Assembly (NCBI RefSeq): GCF_012927645.1
Contig: NZ_JABBMT010000002.1
Span: 62,001-126,000 of the forward strand
Origin: Pseudoalteromonas arctica
Lineage (GTDB): Bacteria; Pseudomonadota; Gammaproteobacteria; Enterobacterales; Alteromonadaceae
Reading direction: 5' to 3'
Length of the DNA stretch: 64,000 nucleotides
Part shown: one piece after another, positions 28,458-37,764 of the stretch
Numbering within the stretch: position 1 is the first letter of the stretch
Layout: the number at the start of each line of letters is the position of its first letter
Notes under the pieces: model-generated
Database searches by the model: none
What the model was told of the DNA's origin: nothing
The model's input: the letters and a program-made list of their open reading frames with translations, nothing else
Program-made: the position numbers and the translations under genes

Positions 28458-28982
28458 CTGTTTATTTGTAAGTACCACGTTGTTATTAGTAATAATCCTT
28501 CGCGCTATCCTCAGTTAAATGCTTGTTTTCTTCCTGTTAAATTGCCTAAATTAAGGCACACTTTTATTAATTCTTAGGATACTTTTTATGTCTAATACAA
28601 CAACTGGTTCAGTAAAATGGTTTAATGAAGCTAAAGGTTTTGGTTTTATTGAGCAAGAGTCTGGCCCTGACGTTTTTGCTCATTTCAGCGCAATCTCAAG
28701 CGATGGCTTTAAGACTCTAGCTGAAGGCCAACGTGTACAGTTTACTGTTACTCAAGGTCAAAAAGGCCCGCAAGCTGAAAATATCGTTTGCATCTAATTT
28801 TTAATTAATGGGTTAGTAATAACCCGTTAATGCACTATAAGTTTGAAAGAAATTCTGTTTATTTGTACGTACCACGTTGTTATTAGTAATAATTCATCGC
28901 GTTATCCTCAGTTAAATACTTGTTTTTTCAGCTAAACCGCCTGATTTTAGGCACACTTTTATTAATATCTAGGATATCTATT
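28458..28982 (+). repeat. Duplicated cold-shock gene leader (two copies of about 130 bp, 397 bp apart)
   Basis: The leader of the first csp gene (28458-28587) and that of the second (28855-28982) share long near-identical blocks: TACCACGTTGTTATTAGTAA, ATCCTCAGTTAAAT and AGGCACACTTTTATTAAT, each ending in an AGGAT ribosome binding site. Long conserved leaders are usual for cspA-type genes, whose mRNA 5' ends fold in a temperature-dependent way. The entire unit, leader plus gene, has been duplicated in tandem. Confidence 0.8.
28588..28797 (+). CDS. Cold-shock protein, first tandem copy
   Basis: A 69-residue CspA-family OB-fold protein with RNP1 (KGFGFI) and RNP2 (VFAHFS) and the N-terminal [13 protein letters not shown]. 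It binds single-stranded RNA and prevents secondary structure at low temperature. It differs from the second copy in only a few residues ([10 protein letters not shown] versus [14 protein letters not shown] versus SGDG). An AGGAT sequence precedes the ATG. A weak stem GGGTTAGTAATAACCC follows the stop. Confidence 0.96.
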   Translation: MSNTTTGSVKWFNEAKGFGFIEQESGPDVFAHFSAISSDGFKTLAEGQRVQFTVTQGQKGPQAENIVCI

Positions 28983-29192
28983 ATGTCTACTACTACAACT
29001 GGTACAGTTAAATTCTTCAACGAAGCTAAAGGTTTTGGTTTTATCGAGCAAGAGTCAGGCCCTGACGTTTTCGCTCATTTCAGCGCTATCAGCGGTGACG
29101 GCTTCAAAACTCTAGCTGAAGGCCAACGTGTACAGTTTACTGTTACTCAAGGTCAAAAAGGCCCACAAGCTGAAAACATCGTTTGTATCTAA
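28983..29192 (+). CDS. Cold-shock protein, second tandem copy
   Basis: The start is the ATG at 28983 by alignment with the first copy and because AGGATATCTATT precedes it; the frame is open for 21 more codons upstream but that part is the conserved non-coding leader. The 69-residue protein carries KGFGFI and VFAHFS and is almost identical to its neighbour from residue 10 onward, more so in the C-terminal 35 residues. It ends in a strong terminator. Confidence 0.96.
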   Translation: MSTTTTGTVKFFNEAKGFGFIEQESGPDVFAHFSAISGDGFKTLAEGQRVQFTVTQGQKGPQAENIVCI

Positions 29193-29225
29193 GCGATTGT
29201 TTTAGTTAATACGTTTTAACGTATT

Positions 29226-29264
29226 AAAAGCCCACTGAGATTAATTTATCAGTGGGCTTTTTAA
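29226..29264 (+). terminator. Rho-independent terminator of the second csp gene
   Basis: AAAGCCCACTGA and TCAGTGGGCTTT pair perfectly around a 10-base loop, ending in TTTTTAAT. The run of A residues on the other side makes it usable in both directions, so it may also end the leftward gene at 29273. Confidence 0.9.
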
Positions 29265-29272
29265 TATCTGCG

Positions 29273-29623
29273 CTATTTATCATAAAGCCAATCTAAACCT
29301 TGGATCAGCGTGGTTGGAAATGCCGTGCTATGTTTTGCGCCGTCAATTATGGACAACTCAAGCTTTATGTTTTTAGCATCCGCTTGACGTATTTTACTCG
29401 CTAACTTGTAAGCCCCAGTTACCATATCTTGTCCTTTGCCAAATTCAGGGGTTTCTTTACTACCTACTGATAAGTAAACCCTAACGTCTTGCGTAGCTGT
29501 AGTAACCGGCTGGGATAGTATGCTCTCATTATCAAACCACACCGACGGGCTACCGATAATGTAACTTTCAAACATATTAGGCTGAGTAAAAAGCACATAA
29601 GCGGCTAATAATAAATATTTCAC
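29273..29623 (-). pseudogene. Alpha/beta-hydrolase (esterase D/IroE-like) with internal deletion
   Basis: A 116-residue frame starts at a GTG with AAGGATT upstream. The first residues (MKYLLL) look like the start of a signal peptide, but from residue 7 the protein runs directly into AAYVLFTQPNMFESYIIGSP, which in intact family members follows the nucleophile motif GHSLGG. The oxyanion region and catalytic serine are therefore gone, while the catalytic-His segment (GAKHSTAFP) and C-terminus (GLDWLYDK) remain. Family members are about 280-330 residues. It is best read as a gene that lost about 150 codons by in-frame deletion. Confidence 0.75.
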
Positions 29624-29659
29624 TATAATCCTTGTTTAGTTAAAAGCGTTAAAACAAAA

Positions 29660-30261
29660 TTAAAAGTCTTCACGCCCTTGGAGCTCAGTAAAATCACTCA
29701 TAATCCATTTTTGATAGCCAGCTCTGGTTTTTAGTAATTCAAACCACTGAGTCACTCGCTCCGACAATGTTATTGCTAATCCCTGCGATGTTAGGCGAAA
29801 TAAAATTGCTCCCACACAAATATCAGCCAAAGCGATTTTACCGATAGGGGGCATGGCTTAGCTGCTGTTCAATTATCTGTAAGCATTGCTCGCACTCTTG
29901 CAAGTCCTGAGTAATTTGCTCCATACAACGCTTGTTTTGCGCTTTGCGGTAATAACCCCAAAATACGGCCATAAAAGCGGGTTGAAAAATCACCTGAGAC
30001 CAATCCATCCAACGCTCGTACAGCGAACGCTGATAGGGTGATGCATAGTACCAATCAGTCGTGCCATAACTTGCCGCCAAATAGCGTAATATACAATGTG
30101 ACTCCCAAATAACATTATCACCGTCAACAAGTACTGGTACTTTTTGTAGCGGGTTCAAGGCTAAAAAGTCATCGCTTTGAAGGTCACCGAAACGACCACC
30201 CACTTCAATATGTTGGTAACTCACGCCCAGTTCATCCAGAAACCAGAGTATTTTTTGTACG
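29660..30261 (-). pseudogene. Glutathione S-transferase pseudogene (no start, one frameshift)
   Basis: The minus strand encodes a GST in two frames. The first part begins SFNVQKILWFLDELGVSYQH, a typical GST N-terminal helix, but the preceding 8-10 residues with the initiator Met are missing: the frame abuts the stop of the upstream dgcA-like gene at 30262. The thioredoxin-like domain (LQKVPVLVDGDNVIWESHCI) is otherwise complete. Near 29840-29854 the frame shifts; the second frame continues with IGKIALADICVGAILFRL, the conserved helix 6 region, to a stop at 29660. Both lesions are visible directly, so the gene is almost surely dead. Confidence 0.85.
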
Positions 30262-31329
30262 TTAAACGAGGTTGTTCATCTGGCTTAATATTGAATCTAA
30301 TGTTTTGCTGTTTTGTCCGCCCCATAATCGGTAGTTTAACGGCTGCATAATACCTGCATTAAATTCAAAGCCGCCGACGCGATCCGTTTTTATTAACAGC
30401 GGGCCATCTAAATCAACATATTTAGCTTCGCTGCTCAATAGCGATAACGGAGCCATTGCTAACGAGCTTCCCACCATACAACCAATCATTAGTTCAAAAC
30501 CATATTGCCTTGCTTCTTTTGCTAAATTATTAGCCTCAGTCAGCCCCCCTGCTTTATCTAGTTTTATATTTATAGCTTGATAACGGCCTTTAAGATAAGG
30601 TAAGTCAGCACGAGTATGACACGACTCATCTGCACATAAAGGAATTGGAGAGTCAAAATTTAGTAAATCGTGATCATCGCCCACCGGTAAAGGTTGCTCA
30701 ATTAAAACGACATTTAATTGTTTTAGTTGCTCACAGCAGTTTACAAGATCTTGAAAACTCCAGCCCTCATTTGCATCAACAATAAATTGGCTGTGTGGTG
30801 CAGCATTTGCAATCGCAGTCATTTTTTTCAAAATGTCTTGATTATCTAACTTCACTTTTACTAACGGGGGATTATTCAAAGCTATTACTGCCTCTGCCAT
30901 TGCCTGAGGTGTGTCAATACTCAAAGTTTGCGCACATACACAAGGGGCGATGCATTTTTGTAATAATTCAGAGACTGTTGTTTTTTGCTGTTTTGCTTTT
31001 AAATCCCAAAGTGCGCAATCTAATGCATTTCGTGCAGCACCCGCCGGCATTGCCGCCACCTGAGCAATAAACTCAGCCACATGAGAGCTTTCGACTTGTT
31101 CAATTTGTGCAACCACACTAGTAACAGACTCACCGTAGCGGGTATAAGGAACTGCTTCTGCCCAACCAAAGTTCAGGCCATCACTAAGCACCACGGTAAC
31201 AACATCCGCTTGTGTTTTTGCACCGCGAGCGATACGGAAAACCGCTTTTAACGGTAATAACTGATGAGAGACTTTAACAAGCCTTATCAGTCCTGTTGCA
31301 GGTAATAAACTGTTAGTTTGCTGTATCAT
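30262..31329 (-). CDS. dgcA: N-acetyl-D-glutamate racemase / dipeptide epimerase family (enolase superfamily)
   Basis: A 355-residue enolase-superfamily enzyme of the MLE/dipeptide-epimerase branch: catalytic lysine segment PLVKVKLDN, metal ligands in FIVDANEGW (Asp), LIEQPLP (Glu) and CADES (Asp/Glu), the second catalytic lysine in INIKLDKAGG, and IGCMVGSS near the end. In the D-glutamate route described for marine Pseudoalteromonas, DgcA converts N-acetyl-D-glutamate to the L-form. Its start overlaps the stop of the dgcN-like gene by one base. L-Ala-D/L-Glu epimerase is the alternative and would equally fit peptidoglycan peptide use, but pairing with DgcN favours DgcA. Confidence 0.85.
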   Translation of the reverse strand: MIQQTNSLLPATGLIRLVKVSHQLLPLKAVFRIARGAKTQADVVTVVLSDGLNFGWAEAVPYTRYGESVTSVVAQIEQVESSHVAEFIAQVAAMPAGAARNALDCALWDLKAKQQKTTVSELLQKCIAPCVCAQTLSIDTPQAMAEAVIALNNPPLVKVKLDNQDILKKMTAIANAAPHSQFIVDANEGWSFQDLVNCCEQLKQLNVVLIEQPLPVGDDHDLLNFDSPIPLCADESCHTRADLPYLKGRYQAINIKLDKAGGLTEANNLAKEARQYGFELMIGCMVGSSLAMAPLSLLSSEAKYVDLDGPLLIKTDRVGGFEFNAGIMQPLNYRLWGGQNSKTLDSILSQMNNLV

Positions 31330-32324
31330 TATAAGTTTTCCATAATCAATGCTGTACCATCACGCACAGGGTCAACACAAGGTAAGCCAAATTGCTCGCT
31401 TAATTGCGCACAAATTTCACGCCCTTGAGTAACACTCACGCTAGAAGTATTAACTGAAATTCCAACTATACGAGCATTAGGGTTAGTTAACTTTGCTGCG
31501 GCTAAATTCAGCTCTATTGTTGTTTCTATGCTTGGAAAGGAGGTATTTGATAACCCTCGCATATGGCTGCGGTTTAACGCATGGCAAATTACCAAAGCAT
31601 CTGGTTGAGAGCCATGTAACAGGCCTAAACTCACCCCTGCAAACGCAGGATGTGATAATGACCCTTGCCCCTCAATAACATCCCAATGTTGTTCATCAGC
31701 ATCTGGAGATAATGTCTCTGCTGCCCCTGAAATAAAGTCAGCAACCACGCAGTCAATTGCAACGCCTGTACCTGCAACTAAAATACCACACTGTCCAGTA
31801 GCTCGAAAGTTAACATCCATACCTTTTTCTGTCATTGTTTGTTCAAGGCTCAGAGTTGTATACATTTTACCAACCGAGCAATCGGTACCAACTGTTAATA
31901 GCCGCTTCCCAGAACGTTTACGCCCAGTACCTGTTGTAAACTGACTGGTAGGATGTCGAATATCAAAAAGTTGGCGATTACATTGTTTTGCTTTGCTAAC
32001 AATTTCATCGAAGTTAGTTAGTTTTTCATGCAAACCGCTTACAATATCCATACCTTGATCTAGCGCTTCTAAAATAAACGGTAACCACTTTTTATCAAGT
32101 ATGCCACCGCTATTAGCAAATCCTAAAACAAATGTTTTTGCACCCAATTTAGCCGCATCGCTAATGGTATGCTGTGTTAATCCTGTGGTCACTGTACACC
32201 CAGCTACACTCATCTCGCCTATACACAATTCAGGCCGCCAATATGCAGCACTTTGCGCCATTTTGATTGATAGCTGATCCGTAACATCACCAATAAATAA
32301 CAAATAAGGAGGAGTAATTTTCAT
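31329..32324 (-). CDS. dgcN: DUF1611 family N-acetyltransferase DgcN (D-glutamate catabolism)
   Basis: A 331-residue DUF1611 protein with an N-terminal Rossmann-like part (PPYLLFIGDVTDQLSIKMAQ) and a C-terminal P-loop-like domain with VGTDCSVGKMYTTLSLEQ. Later motifs include ATGQCGILVAGTGVAIDCVV and IEGQGSLSHPAFAGVSLGLL, both typical of the family. In the pathway reported for Pseudoalteromonas, DgcN acetylates D-glutamate before DgcA racemises it. It is translationally coupled to dgcA and preceded about 88 bp upstream by a palindrome shared with the TonB receptor gene. The LysR gene lies directly upstream in the same direction. Confidence 0.85.
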   Translation of the reverse strand: MKITPPYLLFIGDVTDQLSIKMAQSAAYWRPELCIGEMSVAGCTVTTGLTQHTISDAAKLGAKTFVLGFANSGGILDKKWLPFILEALDQGMDIVSGLHEKLTNFDEIVSKAKQCNRQLFDIRHPTSQFTTGTGRKRSGKRLLTVGTDCSVGKMYTTLSLEQTMTEKGMDVNFRATGQCGILVAGTGVAIDCVVADFISGAAETLSPDADEQHWDVIEGQGSLSHPAFAGVSLGLLHGSQPDALVICHALNRSHMRGLSNTSFPSIETTIELNLAAAKLTNPNARIVGISVNTSSVSVTQGREICAQLSEQFGLPCVDPVRDGTALIMENL

Positions 32325-32411
32325 AAGAGTTCTCTAATGAGCAAAGAATAATAAGGTTTCACTGAGCATATAAGATCAACACTACAAAGATAGTAAGAAG
32401 AATTAGAAAAC

Positions 32412-32431
32412 CTATAACCTTAGGCTATAAG
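32412..32431 (-). promoter_or_regulatory. Palindromic operator upstream of dgcN
   Basis: TATAACCTTAGGCTATA (32413-32429) is a 17-bp near-palindrome with 15 of 17 symmetric positions apart from its centre. It lies about 85-105 bp before the dgcN ATG and downstream of the LysR stop (32447). The same sequence, perfectly symmetric, occurs 111 bp before the TonB receptor gene at 42532-42548. It is the likely LysR (DgcR-like) binding site. Confidence 0.75.
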
Positions 32432-32446
32432 AAAAATTAAATCACT

Positions 32447-33322
32447 TTAAATACATAGTGTTAATTGCTCTAAAAAGATACTTGCTGGATTCGATAGTGC
32501 TCTATTTTCCAACTGCAGAGCATTAACATTAAAATAAAGCGGAGGATCAAATGAAGCAATAGCAACATTATCAGACAAATTCCCTATTGCCGTATACTTA
32601 TCAACAATACAAATACCAACACCTTGCGCCACCAGTCTTGCGGCAATAAAGTAAGTCTGTACTTTTATTGTTGAATTTAATTCTATATTTTCTTCCATCA
32701 TACGACCCCATAACAAATTAGCTAATGGCCCACTATCACTAATATCAATAAATTCATAATCTGCTAAATCATCAAATGTCAGTTGTTCTGGTGCTTCAGG
32801 GAATAGCGTTTTAGGGTAAACAATCACCAACTCTGAACGAGCCAGTTCGATGGACTTTACTCCAGGCATATTGCAGGGAGAAAAAAGCACTGCAATATCA
32901 CATTTGTGCTCTAGTAAGGCTTGTAATACTTCATTATTATGCACCGTTTGCACATTAAAGTTAACGTTGGGGTAACAGCTATGAAACAGAGCAATCGCAC
33001 TAGGTAGAGCTTCAAAGCCGAGCGCAGGAGTGACGCTGAGATTAATATTGCCAAACTCCGACTTTTTGATATTTTCAGCGGTACTTTTTATCGTTCGCAT
33101 CTGTAAATAAATTTTATTCACTTCATCAAACAGCATGTTTGCTTCATCAGTTGGGATCAGTCGCCCTTTTATTCGTTCAAATAACTTAAAGCCTAATTGC
33201 ATCTCAGCATGAGATAACACTTTACTAACTGATGGCTGAGAAACATGCAGTATCTTTGCTGCGTTGGTAATTGAGCCGGTGGTGTAAATGGCATGAAATA
33301 TTTCAATATGTCGTAAACGCAT
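32447..33322 (-). CDS. dgcR: LysR-family regulator (DgcR-like)
   Basis: A 291-residue LysR regulator: winged helix-turn-helix at residues about 3-60 (IFHAIYTTGSITNAAKILHV, SQPSVSKVLSHAEMQLG), linker helix, and an effector-binding domain (NINLSVTPALGFEALPSAIA, CDIAVLFSPCN, GVGICIVDKYT). It sits between the NhaC-type antiporter gene (24 bp upstream) and dgcN. By context it should respond to D-glutamate or a related D-amino acid and control the cluster through the palindrome at 32412 and its twin at 42532. The family call is firm; the effector is inference. Confidence 0.88.
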   Translation of the reverse strand: MRLRHIEIFHAIYTTGSITNAAKILHVSQPSVSKVLSHAEMQLGFKLFERIKGRLIPTDEANMLFDEVNKIYLQMRTIKSTAENIKKSEFGNINLSVTPALGFEALPSAIALFHSCYPNVNFNVQTVHNNEVLQALLEHKCDIAVLFSPCNMPGVKSIELARSELVIVYPKTLFPEAPEQLTFDDLADYEFIDISDSGPLANLLWGRMMEENIELNSTIKVQTYFIAARLVAQGVGICIVDKYTAIGNLSDNVAIASFDPPLYFNVNALQLENRALSNPASIFLEQLTLCI

Positions 33323-33346
33323 AGATCAACTCCTCAATGACAAAAT

Positions 33347-35071
33347 TTAGGCAACAAAATAAACAAGTGCAGTCCACATAACGGCTGCAACACCTGCTGC
33401 CAAAGATGCAGGTACAAGCTGAGACTTAACATGATCCATTAAATCACAGCCAGTTGTCATTGCACTTAGGATTGTAGTGTCTGAAATAGGCGAGCATTGA
33501 TCTCCATATACGCTGCCATTGAGCACTGCCGCAAAGCACACCATCATAAATAACTCGGGATTAGCTAGCTCTTGCGATTGGCACATAGCCCATGCCAGCG
33601 GCATTGCCAGTGGGAATGCAATAGCGTAAGTCCCCCAACTTGTCCCAGTTGAAAATGCAATAATGATGGTAATAAGTTGCAAAATAACAGGTAATAACCA
33701 AAATGGTAATTGTTCACCTAACAATGAAACTAAATATAAACCGCCACCTATTTGCTTGCTAATACTGCCAATAATGACTGCTAACATTAAAATAACTGAT
33801 GCAACCACAACCCCTTTTAAGCCAGTTCCCAGCCCCTCTATTAAGTTATCAAGGGACATTCCTTTAGCTAAAGCTATCAACGCCGACATTAATAAAGCCA
33901 CACCAAATGCCCAGTTAACCTCTGGAGTACCTGAATAAAAAAATGTCATCACTGCTATTGTGATCAAAGTCAATAACGGAAGTATAAATTCTAAAACATG
34001 GGGTTTATAACCGTCGGGGATATTTGTACCGCGTAGTTCTTTTGCACTTAATGGTTTGGCTTCTTGGGCATCTAATTGACCGGTTTCTTGTGCTCGCAGA
34101 TGCGCTTGACGAATTCGTTTACCTGAAAAACGAGTTATATTTAGACTCAACAATAAAGTTCCAAGTACGGCTAAAATACTGTAAAAACTTAACGGGATAC
34201 TGCTAAAAAAAAATTTAATTCGATCTGATTCTGTTGCTAAAAACGACACACCAGGAACAAAGATAAGCGCCTGAACGTAAGCAGGCCAAGCATTAAATGC
34301 TAAAATGGATGCAATAGGGGAGGCTGTAGAATCAACAATATAGCTCATTTCTTCATGACTAACTTTTGCTTTATCTGCCAATGGGCGCACAGTAGTACCT
34401 ACAAGCGTTGTGCTCATAGTGCCACCTTGAAAAAACAATACGCCTAAAAACCATGATATAAACTTTGCAGAACGTTGCCCTTTGACAAAATATCGGGTCA
34501 TAAAATTTGCAAAGGCTTGCGCCGCTCCAGTTTTAGACCAAATACCAAGTAGCCCGCCTAATAACCACAAATAAAGTAACAATAAAGCTGCAGTTCCTTC
34601 ACTGGCAAGGTTTGGGATCAACACTTTATCGGTAAGGTCATATTCACCTAACATAAACGCACCAACAACAATCCCGCTAAATAAAGCAGTCAGAGGCTCT
34701 TTGGTTAACAAACATAAAATAATAGTAATTAATGCGGGTAGCAACGACCAAAAACCATAATGAAAAGCCGGTTTAAGCAATAAAAGTTGTCCATCATTTT
34801 TTTTAACCCACTGCTCAGATAAACGTGGCGTACTTTGATTTTTTGATAATGAAGCCTGATTTATTGGAGATTCAGCATATGGAACTACATTTTTTATTAC
34901 TATCTCTTTCCCTTTATAGATATAAGCACTTTGACCTGATTCAGTGCTATAAGTATCGTATAAATAAGATTGTTCTAACCATGTTTGTTGCGTAAAAAAA
35001 TTGACATACAAAGCCATACATAAGCCGCAAAGTAAGATACCAAACGCCAAGACATTTTTATTAATTATCAT
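33347..35071 (-). CDS. NhaC-type Na+/H+ antiporter or amino-acid transporter
   Basis: This 574-residue membrane protein has an N-terminal helix ([20 protein letters not shown]), a periplasmic part of about 75 residues, then about eleven transmembrane segments with the family motifs [22 protein letters not shown] ([15 protein letters not shown]), [28 protein letters not shown] and [18 protein letters not shown] followed by [15 protein letters not shown]. These are typical of the NhaC/YuiF antiporter family, some of whose members move amino acids. It lies 24 bp before the LysR gene and after a terminator, so it probably starts its own transcript. A role in D-amino-acid uptake is inference. Confidence 0.85.
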   Translation of the reverse strand: MIINKNVLAFGILLCGLCMALYVNFFTQQTWLEQSYLYDTYSTESGQSAYIYKGKEIVIKNVVPYAESPINQASLSKNQSTPRLSEQWVKKNDGQLLLLKPAFHYGFWSLLPALITIILCLLTKEPLTALFSGIVVGAFMLGEYDLTDKVLIPNLASEGTAALLLLYLWLLGGLLGIWSKTGAAQAFANFMTRYFVKGQRSAKFISWFLGVLFFQGGTMSTTLVGTTVRPLADKAKVSHEEMSYIVDSTASPIASILAFNAWPAYVQALIFVPGVSFLATESDRIKFFFSSIPLSFYSILAVLGTLLLSLNITRFSGKRIRQAHLRAQETGQLDAQEAKPLSAKELRGTNIPDGYKPHVLEFILPLLTLITIAVMTFFYSGTPEVNWAFGVALLMSALIALAKGMSLDNLIEGLGTGLKGVVVASVILMLAVIIGSISKQIGGGLYLVSLLGEQLPFWLLPVILQLITIIIAFSTGTSWGTYAIAFPLAMPLAWAMCQSQELANPELFMMVCFAAVLNGSVYGDQCSPISDTTILSAMTTGCDLMDHVKSQLVPASLAAGVAAVMWTALVYFVA

Positions 35072-35129
35072 AGTGTGTAATCTTTTTTAATTTACAGTTG
35101 CTATAGAGAAGGTCAGGGGTTACCTGCTA

Positions 35130-35172
35130 CAACACAAAAAAGCCCCACTAATGAAATATATTAATGAGGCAT
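35130..35172 (-). terminator. Rho-independent terminator after the M14 carboxypeptidase gene
   Basis: Read leftward, GCCTCATTAAT pairs along its full length with ATTAGTGGGGC (two G-U pairs) around a short loop, followed by TTTTTTGTG. It separates the TonB receptor-deacylase-M14 unit from the NhaC-type gene. Confidence 0.85.
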
Positions 35173-35178
35173 TTATTT

Positions 35179-37764
35179 TTATTCTGCCGCTAACGGGCGC
35201 GGGTTAGAAAATAATTTTGAGAAGAACAAACTATTCATAAACAGCTTTTCTGTACCGTAAAAATACCCTCTAAAATTAGGATCATCAGTAAACACTATGA
35301 CACTTCCTTGCCCTAATCGCTGCCCAACGAGCATTGCGTTACCTGCAAGCTGCTGTTGATTTTCAGCTGAAGTGAAACCTGTTAATAAAGGCTGTTTAGC
35401 AATTTTAACTATAGTTGCATAAGGATTTTTTGGTGGTTCAAAGGCAAGTAAACCACTACGATGACTGGCAATTTCTCGACGACTATAACCATAACCTAAT
35501 GGGTGAGTTATATCGAGATCACCGGCCATTATCGCTCCACCCACTATATCTTGCGCTTCTAAATGTGCTTTAGATGAGTAGTTAATCCGTGGTTGAGCAC
35601 TACCGTTACCTGGTTTCATGCTCACCGTATTCAGGTCGAGTAATGTTTCTCCCGCCCATTTAGCACCATCACCTATCCCTACAAATGTACCACCCGATTT
35701 AACCCATGTTGTTACTTTATCTGTAAGCTCAGCGGTCATGTCTGAATACGTACCATCAGCCATTACTAAGTGTGTGTAATCAGATAATTTAACACTGTTT
35801 AAACGCCACTTTTCAAGTAATACAACCGGCATGCTCATACGCTGATCAAGCAAGTGCCATACTTCACCTGCTTGGTACTGAGACATGCCAGAACCTACAA
35901 CTAATAATACTTTAGGTAAACTAACAGGTTCAATGTTATTGCTGCCCAAGTCCATGCCAGTACTTTGTGTATTAGCACTGTTTAAGGTAAATACAGGGAT
36001 CCCCTCTTTTGTTGCTGCATCATTCATTAATTGATGTAGCTCAGTATTATTGCTACCCCCTTGCCAACCAGTTGACACCACAACACTGCCCCGTTGAAAA
36101 GTATGCAGGCCTTTATCTGTATTTGCCTGAAATTCATTATTTGCTATGCGAGGACGATAACCTTGTGATAATAATTTATATAACACTTTTGGAGCATAAT
36201 AATTGCTCCATTCAAACGCATAAGCCACTTTAGCCATAGGGACATCGGATTGACGAGGAAAAGTAACTTTAATAGGGTCGCCGACTTTATAATTACGGCG
36301 AGTAAGTGGCTCATACTGTAAACCAAAAGCAAGTGGCATAGTCCAACCAGACACATCATAAAAGGTATTATTCTCGAATTCAGTTACTTTTGAAAATAAC
36401 CCTTTTACCATAGGATAACTAGCTTGCGCTGTTTCTACGATATATGCTTTATTAGCAAAAAATTGTGTACCGTTGGTTTTTAAGTCTTTTTGCAATGGCT
36501 TAACAGTAATTTTATTTCGTTCAAGTAATTGTAAAAAGTGAAACAGCCGTGCAGGATCTTCAGGGGCAGTAAAAACATACGCTTTTACTTTATCACCCTT
36601 TGCTTGTTCTTTAGCCTGAGAAAAAAACTGCTGTTGAAAGCTAAGTAACTCAGTTTTTTTATCGACAGCATTATTTAATAACGCTAATCCCACATGATAA
36701 TAAGTACGAATATTATCACGGAACGATAAAATTCCACGCGGTGTAGAGAGCAAACCAGCCGAACTTGCTTGCTCAAACAAGATACCTAAACTGCCATATA
36801 AATGCGGATACGTTGCGCCTTTACCCAAATAAAAATTATCGTAGGCTTCTTCGTTAAAATACGCACGCGCTTCACTATCCAAAAAGTCTCGAGGGCCTTG
36901 TACAACGTCACTCAACAGTGTCATTGCCTGTTTATTTATAATCGGGTGAACACGGTCTGGGGCACCTGGATGGAAATAAAATGATTTATATGAGCGCATT
37001 TCATGAAAATCAGCCACTATGTTTGGTCGCCACTGATGAAACTTATTTACCCAACCAACAGGCTCTGGTTGTTGTTGCAACATCCACTGGCGGTTTAAAT
37101 CAAACCAATAATGATTTGTTCTTCCTGAAGGCCATGGCGATCCATGCAGTGCATGATTAGGGTCGCTCACACTGACTTGTGAAGAATATTTAAGATTCCA
37201 TGCTGACTCACGGCTATTACCGTCTGGATTCATACTCGCAGTAAGTAAAATTACACTATTATCTAATAGTTTATCAATTTCTTTGCCTTGTGCAGCAGCT
37301 AAGTGATAAGCAATCGGCAATGCAGAATCATTTGAACTCACTTCACCACCATGAACACCAAAGTTGATCCAGCTAACCACTGGCATATCAATAAGTTCGG
37401 GAGTTGCACCTTGTTGTAAGCTCATGTGTTGCGCTTGTAACTGGGCTAAGTTTTTATGGTTATCGACTGATGTTATAGTAAGAGTAACAATAGGGCGACG
37501 TTCATTACTATAAGCTATCACTTCATATTTTACGCGCTCTGACTGAGCTGCGAGCTCTTGAAAATACGCAATCATACGGTCATTACGTGCCATTTGGTCA
37601 CCAAGGCGATGACCTAAGAAACTTTCAGGCTCAGTGATTGTTGGATCAAATGTTACTGATGAATCAAAAATAGTATCTACTTGAGGCGCTGCACATATTG
37701 CAATACTAAACAATGAGACAACACAGAAAAAACTGAGTTTAAAAAATAAAAAAAGGGTTTTCAT
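35179..37764 (-). CDS. M14 family zinc carboxypeptidase, exported
   Basis: This 861-residue protein has a signal peptide (MKTLFLFFKLSFFCVVSLFSIAICA) and an N-terminal M14 domain: zinc ligands in NFGVHGGEVSSND (H-x-x-E) and the third His in VADFHEMRSY, with substrate-binding segments NPDGNSRESAWN and FDLNRQW. The remaining 500 residues include a glutamine-amidotransferase-like domain (VLLVVGSGMSQYQAGEVWHL, GGTFVGIGDGAKWAGE), a combination seen in large bacterial M14 proteins. It should cleave C-terminal residues from peptides in the periplasm. Its start overlaps the stop of the D-aminoacylase family gene, which supports a joint role in peptide or muropeptide breakdown. Confidence 0.88.
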   Translation of the reverse strand: MKTLFLFFKLSFFCVVSLFSIAICAAPQVDTIFDSSVTFDPTITEPESFLGHRLGDQMARNDRMIAYFQELAAQSERVKYEVIAYSNERRPIVTLTITSVDNHKNLAQLQAQHMSLQQGATPELIDMPVVSWINFGVHGGEVSSNDSALPIAYHLAAAQGKEIDKLLDNSVILLTASMNPDGNSRESAWNLKYSSQVSVSDPNHALHGSPWPSGRTNHYWFDLNRQWMLQQQPEPVGWVNKFHQWRPNIVADFHEMRSYKSFYFHPGAPDRVHPIINKQAMTLLSDVVQGPRDFLDSEARAYFNEEAYDNFYLGKGATYPHLYGSLGILFEQASSAGLLSTPRGILSFRDNIRTYYHVGLALLNNAVDKKTELLSFQQQFFSQAKEQAKGDKVKAYVFTAPEDPARLFHFLQLLERNKITVKPLQKDLKTNGTQFFANKAYIVETAQASYPMVKGLFSKVTEFENNTFYDVSGWTMPLAFGLQYEPLTRRNYKVGDPIKVTFPRQSDVPMAKVAYAFEWSNYYAPKVLYKLLSQGYRPRIANNEFQANTDKGLHTFQRGSVVVSTGWQGGSNNTELHQLMNDAATKEGIPVFTLNSANTQSTGMDLGSNNIEPVSLPKVLLVVGSGMSQYQAGEVWHLLDQRMSMPVVLLEKWRLNSVKLSDYTHLVMADGTYSDMTAELTDKVTTWVKSGGTFVGIGDGAKWAGETLLDLNTVSMKPGNGSAQPRINYSSKAHLEAQDIVGGAIMAGDLDITHPLGYGYSRREIASHRSGLLAFEPPKNPYATIVKIAKQPLLTGFTSAENQQQLAGNAMLVGQRLGQGSVIVFTDDPNFRGYFYGTEKLFMNSLFFSKLFSNPRPLAAE

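Noticed and set aside
28920..28982. 21-residue N-terminal extension of the second cold-shock protein
   Set aside because: It corresponds to the conserved non-coding leader of the first copy, and the ribosome binding site precedes the internal ATG.
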